From: Azospirillum brasilense | Lineage (GTDB): Bacteria > Pseudomonadota > Alphaproteobacteria > Azospirillales > Azospirillaceae | NCBI RefSeq assembly: GCF_007827815.1 | Contig: NZ_VITH01000020.1 | Coordinates: forward strand, 1 to 64,000 | Direction: 5' to 3' | DNA: 64,000 bases | In this document: in pieces, positions 42,381-52,665 of the stretch | Layout: every line of letters begins with the position of its first letter | How positions within the stretch are numbered: the first letter of the stretch is position 1 | The notes under the pieces: generated by a model | Told to the model about the DNA's origin: nothing | The model's database searches: none | Seen by the model: only the letters and a program-made list of their open reading frames with translations | Translations under genes and position numbers: made by a program

Positions 42381-42591
42381 CCCGTTCATTGGATCGTTGA
42401 AGGCATTCTGTGCGGCCTTTGTCCCAGACCGTCGTGCTTGCGGCCGAATTGTTCCCGAGCCTTCGCCCAAGGTCAACTGGCGAGCGATAGGCCATACGGA
42501 AGAGGGCGTCGCCCATCGACTTCGATCGTTGTTTCGCCAACCTATGGGATTGACGCGGCGGCCGGCCTATACTTTGTAAAGGGCGGCAACC

Positions 42592-42618
42592 ACCGATAAA
42601 ACGCCGTAACCGATAAAA
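42592..42618. promoter_or_regulatory. Direct repeat upstream of the arsR-type gene
   Basis: ACCGATAAAA occurs twice, 17 bases apart start to start, 27-53 bases before the ArsR-type start codon. The spacing and position make it a candidate operator or part of the promoter of that gene. Assignment to autoregulation is inference. Confidence 0.35.
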
Positions 42619-42644
42619 ACCTTACAAGCGGGAACCAACGCGGC

Positions 42645-42995
42645 ATGCAAAAAGGGTCAGCACCGAAGGACAAGCCGGCGCATCTCCGCCTGTCCGAAGA
42701 CCAGACCACCGAACTGGCCGACATGTTCCGCCTGATGAGCGACCCCAGCCGGCTGCGCATCATCCTGGCCTGCCTGGACACCTCGACCTCGGTCGGCGAC
42801 ATGGCGGCGGCGCTGGGGCTGTCGCCGTCCCTGGTCAGCCATCACCTCCGCCTGCTGCGGGCGGGACGGCTGATCCAGGCGGAACGGCGTGGCAACCGAG
42901 TCTTCTACCTGATCACCGACGAGCACATCCGGCGCGTCCTGTCCGACATGGTCGACCATGTGGCGGAGGAAAGCGAAGGCGACCTGGAAGCCTGA
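42645..42995 (+). CDS. ArsR-family transcriptional regulator
   Basis: This 116-residue winged-helix protein has the ArsR core LADMFRLMSDPSRLRIILACLD, then DMAAALGLSPSLVSHHLRLLRAGRLIQAERRGNR in the recognition and wing part. It lacks the ELCVCD-type metal site of ArsR/SmtB; His residues in the recognition helix are the only obvious candidates, so it may sense redox or another signal like BigR/NolR types. It is divergent from the DUF3299-like gene. Confidence 0.85.
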   Translation: MQKGSAPKDKPAHLRLSEDQTTELADMFRLMSDPSRLRIILACLDTSTSVGDMAAALGLSPSLVSHHLRLLRAGRLIQAERRGNRVFYLITDEHIRRVLSDMVDHVAEESEGDLEA

Positions 42996-43175
42996 GGCCA
43001 CTTCGGTTGCGGAGGCTCATAGCGCCACAACCCGTTGAAGCCTTTATAACAAATACGCAATAGGATTTGACCGCCATGCCGGTTGCGCCGCATAGTTCCG
43101 ACCATGCTGCGGCGCATCAAACCGTTGTTGCACAAATGGCTTGAAGAATCGGGCCAGGAAACAAAGGGTGTTGGC

Positions 43176-43994
43176 ATGGAGACGTTCCGCTTCCAGCCGG
43201 GGGAAACCCCCGTCCTGCTCAGCATCCCGCATGTCGGCACCGTGGTGCCTCCGGACATCGCGGCCACCATGACCGACTCCGCCCTGGCGGTTCCGGACAC
43301 CGACTGGCATCTCGACCGCCTTTATCATTTCGCCCCGGCGCTGGGCATCGGATTCCTGAAGCCGATCCTGTCGCGCTACGTGATCGATCTGAACCGCGAT
43401 CCTGACAGCGCCGCTCCCGGCGCCGGCGGCACCGAACTCTGCCCCCTAACCACCTTCGATCATCAGCCGATCTATCGGCCGGGGATGGAGCCGGACGCGG
43501 CGGAGGTGGAGCGACGGGTCGGCGCCTATTGGCGCCCCTACCATGAGCAGCTCAACGGCGAGCTTCAGGCTTTGAAGGAACGCTTCGGCGTGGCGGTGCT
43601 GTTCGACGCCCATTCGATCCGGTCGCGCGTGCCGCGATTCTTCGACGGCCAGATCCAGGATTTCAGCCTCGGTACGGCGGAGGGGTCCAGCGCCTCGCCG
43701 GCGCTGGTCGGCCGGGTGATGAACGTGCTCACCGCGACCGGGCGGTTTTCGTCGGTGCAGAACGGGCGCTTCAAAGGCGGCTTCATCACCCGCCGTTACG
43801 GCAACCCCGCCGACAACATCCACTCCATCCAGCTCGAACTGTCCCAGGTCACCTACATGGACGAGGAGGCCCCCTTCGGCTTCCGCGAGGAGGCGGCGCG
43901 TCAGGTGCGCCCGACGCTGGAGCGCCTGGTCAGCCTCGTCGTCGAATGGGCGTGGGAGAACGCCGCCGGGCGGCGGCGCAGCGCCTTCCTGTAA
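43176..43994 (+). CDS. hutG: N-formylglutamate amidohydrolase
   Basis: This 272-residue hydrolase releases glutamate and formate from N-formylglutamate at the end of one histidine-degradation route. Family motifs are LLSIPHVGTVVPPD, DTDWHLDRLY, YVIDLNRDP, VLFDAHSIRSRVPRFF and HSIQLELSQ, which include the metal ligands. ATG at 43176 gives the family length; the frame open to 43083 adds a basic leader without homology. Other hut genes are absent from the window, so it may serve a scattered pathway. Confidence 0.9.
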   Translation: METFRFQPGETPVLLSIPHVGTVVPPDIAATMTDSALAVPDTDWHLDRLYHFAPALGIGFLKPILSRYVIDLNRDPDSAAPGAGGTELCPLTTFDHQPIYRPGMEPDAAEVERRVGAYWRPYHEQLNGELQALKERFGVAVLFDAHSIRSRVPRFFDGQIQDFSLGTAEGSSASPALVGRVMNVLTATGRFSSVQNGRFKGGFITRRYGNPADNIHSIQLELSQVTYMDEEAPFGFREEAARQVRPTLERLVSLVVEWAWENAAGRRRSAFL

Positions 43995-44011
43995 GGCCGG
44001 CCGGTCCGCCC

Positions 44012-44422
44012 TCAGACCCAGACGCCCCGCACATAGGGCGTCAGTTGCGTGTCCTGCATGATGATGTGGTGGACCAGCCAGTTCGCGGTGAAGGTGTAGA
44101 TCCGCTCGGCGTTCTGGTGGGTCGGATCGCGGGTGAAGACCGCGGACAGCTCGCTCAAGGTCCGCACCGCCTCGTGGTGCTGGCGCACATGCTCCTCGAA
44201 CTTCGGATAATGCACGGCCTGCATGATCTTTTCTTCGCGGGCGAAGTGCTGCTGGGTGTATTCCAGCAGTTTCATCAGGATCTTGGCGACGCGCACAGGC
44301 ATGAAGCTGCGCGAATTCAACGCGGCATCCAGTTCGTTCAGATACTCGATCAGGTGCTTGTGATCTTCATCGATGGACGGCTGGCCGACGCTGAGCTGCC
44401 GCCTCCACGTAATGACACCCAT
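44012..44422 (-). CDS. Bacteriohemerythrin
   Basis: This 136-residue protein binds oxygen at a di-iron site. It has the four-helix hemerythrin pattern with ligands in SIDEDHKHLIEYLNEL, QQHFAREEKIM, FEEHVRQHHEAV and WLVHHIIMQDTQL. Single-domain bacterial forms supply or sense oxygen in microaerobic metabolism or binding of NO. ATG at 44422 has GGAGG upstream; longer frames are shadow. It is convergent with hutG. Confidence 0.9.
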   Translation of the reverse strand: MGVITWRRQLSVGQPSIDEDHKHLIEYLNELDAALNSRSFMPVRVAKILMKLLEYTQQHFAREEKIMQAVHYPKFEEHVRQHHEAVRTLSELSAVFTRDPTHQNAERIYTFTANWLVHHIIMQDTQLTPYVRGVWV

Positions 44423-44682
44423 GAACCCTCCGCACCCTGTCGTCCGCGGCCACCGGGCCATTCCGCCGAAAGCCACCGCATTGAAGGGAAGCGCGCCGTA
44501 GCTTGCGCAACTGAAGATGAAGGTGCGCAACCCGTCAAGGAACCGTAAATACCGGACGCCGCGACCCTTGTTACCGCCGACTCCGCAACCGACGGCCTTT
44601 GCCTGCATTATGGGCGCATTTTCTACAAAACGAACGCATACGATCGTCACATGGCATTTTGCCGCACCAAAACAAAGACGCG

Positions 44683-44717
44683 AAAAGGCAGGGGAAACGT
44701 CATGTTTCCGCCTGCCT
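44683..44717 (-). terminator. Terminator of fabI
   Basis: An inverted repeat AGGCAGG(C)GGAAAC/GTTTCCCCTGCCT with one bulge is followed by TTTT on the minus strand, about 70 bases past the fabI stop. The surrounding gap 44,423-44,784 has no supported gene. Confidence 0.65.
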
Positions 44718-44784
44718 CCACATCGACTTTATGAAGATGAGGCGATGATCAGCCGCCCCAACTTACCGGTCAAACAACGTCCGA

Positions 44785-45570
44785 TCAGCCGACGATCGAA
44801 TAGCCGCAATCCACATAGGTCGTGCTGCCGGTGATGCCCTTTGCCCCATCCGTCGCCAGGAAGGCGGTGGTGTAGCCGACCTCTTCGATGGTGACGAGGC
44901 GCTGCTCCGGCGCGCGCTCCGCGGCCTTCTCCATCAACTCGTCGAAATGGGCGATGCCGGAGGCGGCGCGCGTCTTGATCGGTCCGGGGGAGATGGCGTG
45001 CACTCGGATGCCCTTCGGGCCCAGCTCCGCCGCCAGATAACGAACGCTGGCCTCCAGCGCCGCCTTCACTGGCCCCATGACGCCATAGTTGTCGATCACG
45101 CGGTTGGCGCCGAAGTAGGACATGGTGAACAGCGAACCGCCGTCCTTCATCAGCGGCTCGGCGTAGCGGGCCATGCGGATGAAGGAGTGGCAGGACACGT
45201 CCATCGCCATCTGGAAGCCTTCGCGCGAGCAATCGACGACGCGGCCGTGCAGGTCGTCCTTCGGGGCGAAGGCGATGGAATGCAGCGCGAAGTCCAGCTT
45301 GCCCCACTTCTGCTCGATCTTCTCGAAGATGGCCTTCAGCTCACCCTCGCCGGTGACGTCCACCGGCTCGAAGATCTCCGCTTCGAGCTGCTGGGCCAGC
45401 GGCTCGACGAAGCGCTTCGCCTTGTCGTTGAGGTAGCTGACCGCGAGATCCGCGCCCAGCGCGCGGAAGGCGCGGGCGCAGCCCCACGCGATCGACTGAT
45501 CGTTGGCGATGCCGAGCACGAGGCCCTTCTTGCCTTCAAGAGTGGCGGCGGCGGGGATGATCGTGGTCAT
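44785..45570 (-). CDS. fabI: Enoyl-[acyl-carrier-protein] reductase (NADH)
   Basis: This 261-residue short-chain dehydrogenase-type enzyme performs the last reduction of fatty acid elongation. The FabI nucleotide motif is GLVLGIANDQSIAWG, and the catalytic Tyr and Lys are in NYGVMGPVKAALEASVRYLA (Y-x6-K). SIAFAPKDDLHGRVVDCS and ISPGPIKTRAASGI also match FabI, the triclosan-target type. It is monocistronic with its own terminator and an AT-rich upstream region. Confidence 0.95.
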   Translation of the reverse strand: MTTIIPAAATLEGKKGLVLGIANDQSIAWGCARAFRALGADLAVSYLNDKAKRFVEPLAQQLEAEIFEPVDVTGEGELKAIFEKIEQKWGKLDFALHSIAFAPKDDLHGRVVDCSREGFQMAMDVSCHSFIRMARYAEPLMKDGGSLFTMSYFGANRVIDNYGVMGPVKAALEASVRYLAAELGPKGIRVHAISPGPIKTRAASGIAHFDELMEKAAERAPEQRLVTIEEVGYTTAFLATDGAKGITGSTTYVDCGYSIVG

Positions 45571-45811
45571 AGGCTGGCTTTCCCGGATTGCAAGGTGGCC
45601 GGATTCGGAGTGCGCCAGATCGGATCACTCGAATTGTGCAACGCACCATAATGCAATCGAAGGTCATAGGCAACTTGTTAAAGTCGCAATATATCCGACA
45701 TTATCGCTTTGTTTATCCGTAACACAGCCTTCACACAGCGAAGACGCGAAGTCCGCGGCGGTAATCCATACCTCTTTCTTGCGTATTCATAGCGAGGACC
45801 GCAACAAAAAC

Positions 45812-45842
45812 AAAGGCCCCACCTTTCAGAGGGGCCTTTTTA
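45812..45842. terminator. Terminator of the DUF2892-like gene
   Basis: AAAGGCCCC/GGGGCCTTT with a ten-base loop lies 16 bases past the stop of the minus-strand membrane protein gene and is followed on that strand by TTTGTTTTTG. The rest of the 287-base gap to fabI is AT-rich and is presumably the fabI promoter. Confidence 0.7.
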
Positions 45843-45857
45843 CAAAGGACATGACGC

Positions 45858-46277
45858 TCAGACGGCGCCGGGCGTGAAAGACGGCGGATCGCTGGCTGGG
45901 AAGGATTCCATCGACGCCTCGTCCACCTTCTCCTTGTCGTCGGCGTCGTCATAGATGTCGCCGGGATGGCGGGAGTAGCGATGGACGCCCCGCTCCGCAT
46001 CCTCGGCGGAGGCATCCGCGCCATCCTGGCCGTTCCAGTCCTCCATCATCGCCTTGGCCGGGCAATAGCCGGTCAGGCCGCGGGCGACCAGGGCGCCGCC
46101 GGCCAGCGCCAGCGCCGCCCCGCCGACGGTCGGGCGGCGCAACCCGAGTACGGCGAGCAGACCGCCGCCGACCAGCGACACCAAGCGCTCGGTGTGCCCG
46201 ACGTTGATCATGCGCTCAAGATCGTCCGGCAGGGCCGCGTTGCGGCTGCCCATGCCCTGTTGGCTCGTCATCGCCAT
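45858..46277 (-). CDS. DUF2892-like membrane protein with acidic C-terminal tail
   Basis: This 139-residue protein has a DUF2892/YgaP-type core: INVGHTERLVSLVGGGLLAVLGLRR, two hydrophobic spans, GYCPAKAMM with one cysteine. The charged tail ends in KVDEASMESFPASDPPSFTPG, a motif common at the ends of alphaproteobacterial stress proteins. ATG at 46277 has AGGAG seven bases upstream. Function is unknown; 28 bases separate it from the PRC-barrel gene upstream, so they are probably cotranscribed. Confidence 0.78.
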   Translation of the reverse strand: MAMTSQQGMGSRNAALPDDLERMINVGHTERLVSLVGGGLLAVLGLRRPTVGGAALALAGGALVARGLTGYCPAKAMMEDWNGQDGADASAEDAERGVHRYSRHPGDIYDDADDKEKVDEASMESFPASDPPSFTPGAV

Positions 46278-46305
46278 CGCTGCTCTCCTCGATCTTTTTC
46301 TATGG

Positions 46306-47181
46306 TCACTGCTGCGGGGCGGGCGGCGTGGAACCGCCCTGATCCGCCGGGGCTGGCGCACCGCCGGTCGATCCGGACGAGCCCGGCTGAGCCGACCCAT
46401 CGGGCTTGCGGGCCGTATCGGCCAGCGTGCGGGCCTGCGACAGCTCACGGTTCAGCCGATCCACCTCCTGGGAGAGGCGCTGCACCTCCGACTGGATCTG
46501 CGGCGAGCCCGCGGCACCGCCCTCCGGCATACCAACCGCGGCGAGGGCCGCACCGTCGCGCATCCAATAGGGCTGGACGCCGTAATAGGTGTGCAGCGCA
46601 ACCGCCCATTGCCGGTCCGACATGTCCGGACGGTTGGAGCGGGTGAACTGGGGGGCTGTGGTCAGCCGGTCCTTGGTCACGTTCAGGACATAGCCGTCAC
46701 CGGCTTGCGCCGGCTGAACCAGCGCCCAGGGAACCGGGAAATTGCGCTCGCCCAGCCCGAGGAAGCCGCCGGCCTCGACCACGGCGTAGGCGACGCGCCC
46801 GGTGTTCGGATCAACCACCAGCTCGGAAATGGAGCCCATCTCCTCGCCGCTGGCGTTGTGCAGCTTGGCCTTCGCCAGATCGTCGGCGGCGACCACGCGC
46901 GGATGCTCGACCGAGCGCAGCAACGCGTCGGCCTCGCCCAGGATGGTCTGGCAGGCCGGTTCGCCGCCCCGCTGCCCGGCACGCTCGGCGGTCTGGCGCA
47001 GGGCGCGGAGTTGGCCAAGCTCCTGCGGGCTTATGGAGGCGGGGGTCTGGTTGCCGGCGGCCTCCAGCGCGCCGATGCGCTGGCCCAGCCGGTTCACCCC
47101 CTCCGGGCAGGTCTCGGCGAGCGCCGGCCAAGGCCCGAGCGCCCCCGCGATCATGGCGGCGCTGAGGAGCAAACGTTTCAT
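46306..47181 (-). CDS. Exported PRC-barrel domain protein
   Basis: This 291-residue protein has a signal peptide (LLLSAAMIAGALGPWPALA-ETC), a helical region, a PRC-barrel domain at about residues 105-160 (LHNASGEEMGSISELVVDP, NTGRVAYAVVEAGGFLGLGE), and a C-terminal coiled coil (EVQRLSQEVDRLNRELSQAR) before a Gly/Ser/Pro tail. PRC barrels occur in ribosome maturation and photosynthetic proteins, but exported ones are little studied. ATG at 47181 has GGAGG eight bases upstream. Its gene is cotranscribed with the DUF2892-like gene. Confidence 0.8.
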   Translation of the reverse strand: MKRLLLSAAMIAGALGPWPALAETCPEGVNRLGQRIGALEAAGNQTPASISPQELGQLRALRQTAERAGQRGGEPACQTILGEADALLRSVEHPRVVAADDLAKAKLHNASGEEMGSISELVVDPNTGRVAYAVVEAGGFLGLGERNFPVPWALVQPAQAGDGYVLNVTKDRLTTAPQFTRSNRPDMSDRQWAVALHTYYGVQPYWMRDGAALAAVGMPEGGAAGSPQIQSEVQRLSQEVDRLNRELSQARTLADTARKPDGSAQPGSSGSTGGAPAPADQGGSTPPAPQQ

Positions 47182-47281
47182 CGTGGGTGCCTCCGGCTTG
47201 GTTTCCGTGCGTGTGGTTCTCACGCGTGGAAAACAGCACGGCCAAGACGGAGGTTCCGCGCCTGCTTCTTCCGCGAAGCGG

Positions 47282-47916
<635 letters not shown>

Positions 47917-47920
<4 letters not shown>

Positions 47921-48720
47921 GAGCGGAACAACCTCGTGTATTGGGTTTCGTGGATCATGGAGGTCCAATCGACGGCCATGGCGCGGCTGCCCAGATCGTC
48001 GAGCGGGGCGGCCAGCGCGGCCTCCGCCGCAGAGTGCACCACGGAATCGAGCGCCGCCAGGGCCTTCTGCCCGTCGGTCTGGCCCAGCGGCACCAGCCGC
48101 ACCCCGGCGGAGACGAGGTTGGCGGCGAAGGCGTGCAGGTAGGCCGACAGGGCGGGTCCCTCCGGCACGCCGATCAGCGCTGCGGCCAGCGCCACGGCGA
48201 CGGCATAAGCGACCGGGCGGCCGCTGTCGGCGATCACCCGGTCCCAGCGCTCCATTCCCTCCAGCGGCCAGGCGGCGCGCACGGCGATGAGGAAGGCCTG
48301 CCCCTGCGCGCGGCTCTCCAGCGCGGTTTCGGAGGAGGCGCGCATGGCGTCGGCGCGCTCGACCGCCCAGGCGAAGCCCGCCTCGTCACCCGCCAGCACG
48401 GCGCGGTGGGCGGCGACGAAGAGCATGCCGTCGGTCCGCCCGGCGCCGTGGCGTAGGATGCCGTCCATCCAGCGCGCCAGCGTGTCGCGGTCGCGGACAA
48501 GCCCCTGCTCCACCGCCGCCTCGATGCCGTGGCTGTAGGAGAAGCCGCCGACCGGAAAGGACGGCGACAGCCAGGCGAGGAGCTTGGTGAGGTGGGTTGC
48601 CGAGACGGGCCCCCACCCCGACCCTCCCCCGCTGCGCGGGAGAGGGTGCCTATCCTCGCCCAAGTCCCCCCCCTCGCGAGGCGGGGGAGGGTTAGGGTGG
48701 GGGCAAGCGCCCTCAGTCAT
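47917..48720 (-). CDS. ureF: Urease accessory protein UreF
   Basis: This 267-residue protein is the UreF factor that gates UreG action on apo-urease. Conserved stretches are LLAWLSPSFPVGGFSYSHGIEAAVE, RTDGMLFVAAHRAV and YLHAFAANLVSAGVRLVPLGQTDGQ. Homology begins only near residue 43; the first 40 residues (CPHPNPPPPREGG then HPLPRSGGGSGWGP) are encoded by a palindromic dispersed repeat. No ATG lies after the repeat before the conserved part, so ATG at 48720, overlapping the ureE stop by eight bases, or TTG within the repeat must be used. Confidence 0.9.
48608..48711. repeat. Compound palindromic dispersed repeat inside the ureF 5' end
   Basis: Two REP-like palindromes lie back to back: CCCTCCCCCGC/GCGGGAGAGGG (about 48,622-48,646) and a second at about 48,666-48,690, bounded by inverted arms GCCCCCACCCCGACCCTCCC and GGGAGGGTTAGGGTGGGGGC. 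The right arm is nearly identical to the repeat at 6,343-6,387. The element is read through in frame as the N-terminus of UreF. Confidence 0.8.
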
Positions 48721-49294
48721 GCGAATGACCGTGGGAATGGGAGTGCCCATGAGAATGGGAATGGGAATGGCCGTGGGAATGCGAATGACCATGATCGTGG
48801 TCATGCCCATGGTCATGGCCGTGCCCGTGCGAGTGGCCATGCCCCTGCCCCGAGTAGGCTCCGCCCTCCGGCGCGAAGGGCGCGTGGATGGCGGCGACGC
48901 TGGCTCCCAGCCCCTTCAGCATGTCCTCGATCACATGGTCGCGGCGCAGGCGGATGGTCTCGCCGACGATCTGCACCGGCAGGTGACGGTTGCCGAGGTG
49001 CCAGGCGATGCGGGCGAAGCCTTCCGTCCCGCCGCCGCAGCGCACCTCCATCAGCTCCTCATCGGCGGCGACCACGCGCAGGTAAGCACCGTCGCCCAGC
49101 TCCAGCCCGTCGCCGTGGTCGAGCGCGACCGCACGCGGCAGGTCGAGCAGGAAGTCGGCCCCCGCATCGTCCGTCATCACCATGCGCCGCCGGTGGCGGT
49201 CGTCGAAGGCGAGGGTCACCGTGCCGGCCTCGCGCTCGGCCGGCCAATGGCCGCGGGCGTGGACTCGGGTGGCGCGGCGGAGCGTGTCGGTCAT
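48713..49294 (-). CDS. ureE: Urease accessory nickel chaperone UreE
   Basis: This 193-residue protein delivers nickel to urease. The N-terminal peptide-binding domain and the C-terminal metal-binding domain (GNRHLPVQIVGETIRLRRDHVIEDMLKGLG, with the dimer-interface His) are complete. The last 43 residues hold 21 histidines, alternating with Gly, Ser and Asp, a nickel-storage tail longer than in E. coli-type relatives. ATG at 49294 overlaps the murI stop by four bases. Confidence 0.95.
   Translation of the reverse strand: MTDTLRRATRVHARGHWPAEREAGTVTLAFDDRHRRRMVMTDDAGADFLLDLPRAVALDHGDGLELGDGAYLRVVAADEELMEVRCGGGTEGFARIAWHLGNRHLPVQIVGETIRLRRDHVIEDMLKGLGASVAAIHAPFAPEGGAYSGQGHGHSHGHGHDHGHDHDHGHSHSHGHSHSHSHGHSHSHGHSHD
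48716..48844. repeat. Low-complexity codon repeat encoding the UreE His tail
   Basis: This stretch is a run of CAT/CAC codons alternating with GGx, AGx/TCx and GAC codons, giving a near-periodic six-base pattern. Such tracts gain and lose units by slippage, so tail length probably varies between strains. Confidence 0.7.
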
Positions 49295-50142
49295 GGAGAA
49301 AGCCGTTCGAAGGGTGTGGGCCGGCCGAAGAAACGTCCCGCGAGCGCGCCGACCGGTTCCGCCGCTCCCGTGGTGAAGAAACGAAGGGCGCCCGCCGCTT
49401 CACCCGCGGCCGGGGCGTATTCGGGGTGGCGCTCCAGGTAGTTGTCCAGCGACCGGGCGACCAGACTGGGCTGGCACAGCACCTCCACCCCCGGCGGCAA
49501 CGCCTCCGCGAACAGATGCGCCACCAGCGGGTAATGGGTGCAGCCGAGCACCGCCGCGTCCAGCGGCTGGCCGCCGAGCTGTTCCAGCAGCGCCCGCACA
49601 CAGCCGCGCACCGCCGGAGCCAGCTCCGCGTCCCCCGCCCCGCGCTCGATCAGCGGGACGAGGTCCGGACAGGCCTGCTGCACCACCCGCACGTCGGGCG
49701 CCCGCTTGCCGATCTCGCGCGGGAAGGAGCCCGACGCGACGGTGGCCGGGGTGGCGAAGACGCCGACCGTCCGCGGCTCCGGACGCCAGTCGGCGGCAGG
49801 CCCGTCCTGCATCCAGGGCACGCGGGTGATCGCTTCGACCATCGGCACCAGGACGCCCAGCACGTTGCGGCCCGGATGGGCCACCGGCAGCCACGTCTGC
49901 TGCATCCGCCGCAGGGCCACCGCCGCCGCCGTGTTGCAGGCCAGGACGACCAGCCCGCAGCCCTGGGCGAACAGCCGCTCCACCCCCTGGACCGTCAGGC
50001 GGTAGATGTCCTCTTCGCTGCGCGGACCATAGGGAGCGGCGGCATGGTCGCCGAGATAGACGAAGGGACGCCCGGGAGCGGCGGCCACCAGCGCGCGCAG
50101 CACCGTCAAACCGCCATGCCCGGAATCGAAGACACCAATCAC
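49291..50142 (-). CDS. murI: Glutamate racemase
   Basis: This 283-residue enzyme makes D-glutamate for peptidoglycan. The two catalytic cysteines are in VLACNTAAA and LGCTHYPLV; GVFDSGHGGLTVLRAL and LGDHAAAPYGPRS match the family, though the usual NTAS is NTAA and DSGxGG has a His. GTG at 50142 starts at the conserved region with AGAGG upstream; the frame reaching 50202 would include the palindromic repeat. Its place between ureC and ureE, overlapping ureE, is unusual for a cell-wall gene. Confidence 0.88.
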   Translation of the reverse strand: MIGVFDSGHGGLTVLRALVAAAPGRPFVYLGDHAAAPYGPRSEEDIYRLTVQGVERLFAQGCGLVVLACNTAAAVALRRMQQTWLPVAHPGRNVLGVLVPMVEAITRVPWMQDGPAADWRPEPRTVGVFATPATVASGSFPREIGKRAPDVRVVQQACPDLVPLIERGAGDAELAPAVRGCVRALLEQLGGQPLDAAVLGCTHYPLVAHLFAEALPPGVEVLCQPSLVARSLDNYLERHPEYAPAAGEAAGALRFFTTGAAEPVGALAGRFFGRPTPFERLSP

Positions 50143-50166
50143 GAACCCGTCACCTCTTGCCTCAAA

Positions 50167-50191
50167 TCCCCTCTCCCGTCCCGGGAGAGGG
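50167..50191. repeat. Palindromic dispersed repeat between ureC and murI
   Basis: TCCCCTCTCCCG-TC-CCGGGAGAGGGA forms a stem of 11-12 pairs in the 67-base gap between ureC and murI. It resembles the shorter palindromes at 48,622 and 59,144 and may attenuate or stabilise the operon transcript. Confidence 0.6.
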
Positions 50192-50209
50192 ATATGTGCC
50201 ACCCTCGCC

Positions 50210-51919
<1,710 letters not shown>

Positions 51920-51945
51920 TGTCTGATGCCCTCCGCTGGCGCCCT

Positions 51946-52251
51946 TCACAGGCTGCCGTTGACCTTGCCGTTGAAGCCGATGACCACGCGGTTGCCGGCG
52001 TAGGCGACCAGCCGCACGCGCCGCGTCTGCCCCGGCTCGAAGCGCACCGCCGTCCCGGCGGGGATGTCCAGCCGGAAGCCGCGCGCCTTGTCGCGGTCGA
52101 AGGTCAGCGCCCCGTTCGTCTCGGCGAAGTGGTAGTGCGAGCCGACCTGGATCGGGCGGTCGCCGGCGTTGGCGACGTCCAGCTCGACCGTGTCGCGGCC
52201 GGCGTTGAGTTCGATCTCGCCCGCGGCGGGGATGATTTCACCGGGTTTCAT
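51946..52251 (-). CDS. ureB: Urease beta subunit
   Basis: This 101-residue structural subunit has GEIELNAGRDTVELDVANAGDRPIQVGSHYHFAETN and the closing VIGFNGKVNG, typical of UreB. It lies between ureA (11-base gap) and ureC (26-base gap) in the standard order, as separate genes rather than an ureAB fusion. Confidence 0.97.
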   Translation of the reverse strand: MKPGEIIPAAGEIELNAGRDTVELDVANAGDRPIQVGSHYHFAETNGALTFDRDKARGFRLDIPAGTAVRFEPGQTRRVRLVAYAGNRVVIGFNGKVNGSL

Positions 52252-52262
52252 CGGGGCTCCCC

Positions 52263-52565
<303 letters not shown>

Positions 52566-52601
52566 GGGGCTGTCTCTCCGCCTTCCCATTGGGTTGGCGG
52601 G

Positions 52602-52629
52602 ATTATGCCACGTCGCTGCGGTGCGCCAA
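52602..52629 (-). promoter_or_regulatory. Possible internal promoter before ureA
   Basis: On the minus strand TTGGCG and CATAAT are separated by 16 bases, ending 37 bases before the ureA start codon. This is a fair match to a housekeeping promoter and could give ureABC expression independent of xdh and ureD. No experimental mark is available. Confidence 0.35.
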
Positions 52630-52665
52630 TCCCGTTTTGACGGATGCGCTGCGCTTTCGCGCCGG

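Noticed and set aside
40233..42476. Open frame of 747 codons on the minus strand over the GT4 and Wzy-like genes
   Set aside because: It is out of frame with both genes, which have clear family motifs, and has Arg/Gly/Ala-rich shadow composition.
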